A DNA stretch of 6,800 nt from Alphaproteobacteria bacterium (GTDB lineage: Bacteria > Pseudomonadota > Alphaproteobacteria > UBA2136 > JALTLI01): contig JALTLI010000054.1 of the NCBI GenBank assembly GCA_027005635.1, positions 1 to 6,800 on the forward strand. The letters run 5' to 3'. Shown here one piece after another: positions 6,615 through 6,800 of this stretch. The translations under genes were made by a program, and so were the position numbers. The notes beneath the pieces were generated by a model, which was not told where the DNA came from, did not search any database, and saw only the letters and a list, made by a program, of their open reading frames with translations. How positions within the stretch are numbered: position 1 is the first letter of the stretch; each line of letters starts with the position of its first letter.

Positions 6615-6800
6615 TTAATTAAACTCAATAGTATTAACGTCTATCTTTAGAATATTGGCAACCTGCTCAAAAATACTGTTCAGAGAACCTTGAAGTTTAA
6701 TAACATCATTCAAATGACTATTAAATAGAAGCAAATCTATGTAAACAGCATTTGTTTCTTCCTTGTAACAGCTCCATATGGCACAGTCCAACTCTTTTTG
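6615..6800 (-). CDS. Unrecognised protein, C-terminal fragment (5' end outside window)
   Basis: On the minus strand a frame is open from the right edge to a TAA at 6615-6617, giving 61 residues. The fragment begins with a Cys/Trp-containing part (LDCAIWSCYKEETNAVYID) and continues as a probable amphipathic helix (LNDVIKLQGSLNSIFEQVANIL) before ending in VNTIEFN. A 186-nt open frame in DNA this rich in A and T, with no rival on the other strand, supports coding. No known family is evident. It points in the same direction as the small ORF and aconitase. Confidence 0.5.
   Translation of the reverse strand, partial: QKELDCAIWSCYKEETNAVYIDLLLFNSHLNDVIKLQGSLNSIFEQVANILKIDVNTIEFN

Noticed and set aside
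1..6800. Mobile element, CRISPR array, tRNA or rRNA
   Set aside because: No transposase, integrase, regularly spaced repeats, terminal inverted repeats or cloverleaf sequence seen; the window is mostly housekeeping genes.

Overview
The window is AT-rich, compactly coded bacterial chromosome. The Ffh and FtsY proteins read as alphaproteobacterial: Ffh has an ALLEADVALPV-type N domain and an LTRMDGDGRGGAALS G4 region, and FtsY has a short N-terminus and a KKHDEAAPHSTVLVLDATVGQNA-type segment. I therefore infer an AT-rich, Gram-negative alphaproteobacterial lineage. I cannot name the order from the sequence alone.

Layout. (i) Positions 1-221 (+) hold the 3' end of an unrecognised gene that converges with ffh and overlaps it by 8 bp. 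(ii) Positions 214-1557 (-) are ffh, the SRP54 GTPase. (iii) A 54-bp divergent spacer follows. (iv) Positions 1612-4050 (+) form a tight three-gene cluster. The first gene encodes a 377-aa composite membrane protein: signal peptide, TPR-like helices, two-helix membrane module and a degenerate YidD-like C-terminus. The second encodes a GspI-like minor pseudopilin and overlaps the first by 11 bp. The third is ftsY, the SRP receptor, which starts 5 nt later at a GTG. (v) Positions 4075-6345 (-) are a 756-aa mitochondrial-type aconitase converging with ftsY. (vi) A roughly 100-nt leader follows, then a strong bidirectional hairpin terminator. (vii) On the minus strand there is a candidate 32-aa ORF and the 3' end of another unrecognised gene that runs off the right edge.

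How the genes fit together. Ffh and FtsY are the two protein halves of co-translational targeting to the inner membrane. Here they flank a YidD-like fusion protein and a pseudopilin. YidD proteins are linked to YidC-assisted membrane insertion, and pseudopilins of type II secretion are known SRP clients. The divergent ffh / TPR-YidD / gspI / ftsY block therefore looks like a small membrane-protein-biogenesis neighbourhood. That functional link is inference. Aconitase is an unrelated TCA-cycle housekeeping gene.

The most interesting item is the three-module protein at 1612-2745, whose YidD-like part has lost all the family's hallmark cysteines and is predicted to face the periplasm. I saw no mobile element, CRISPR array, tRNA, rRNA or SRP RNA gene.
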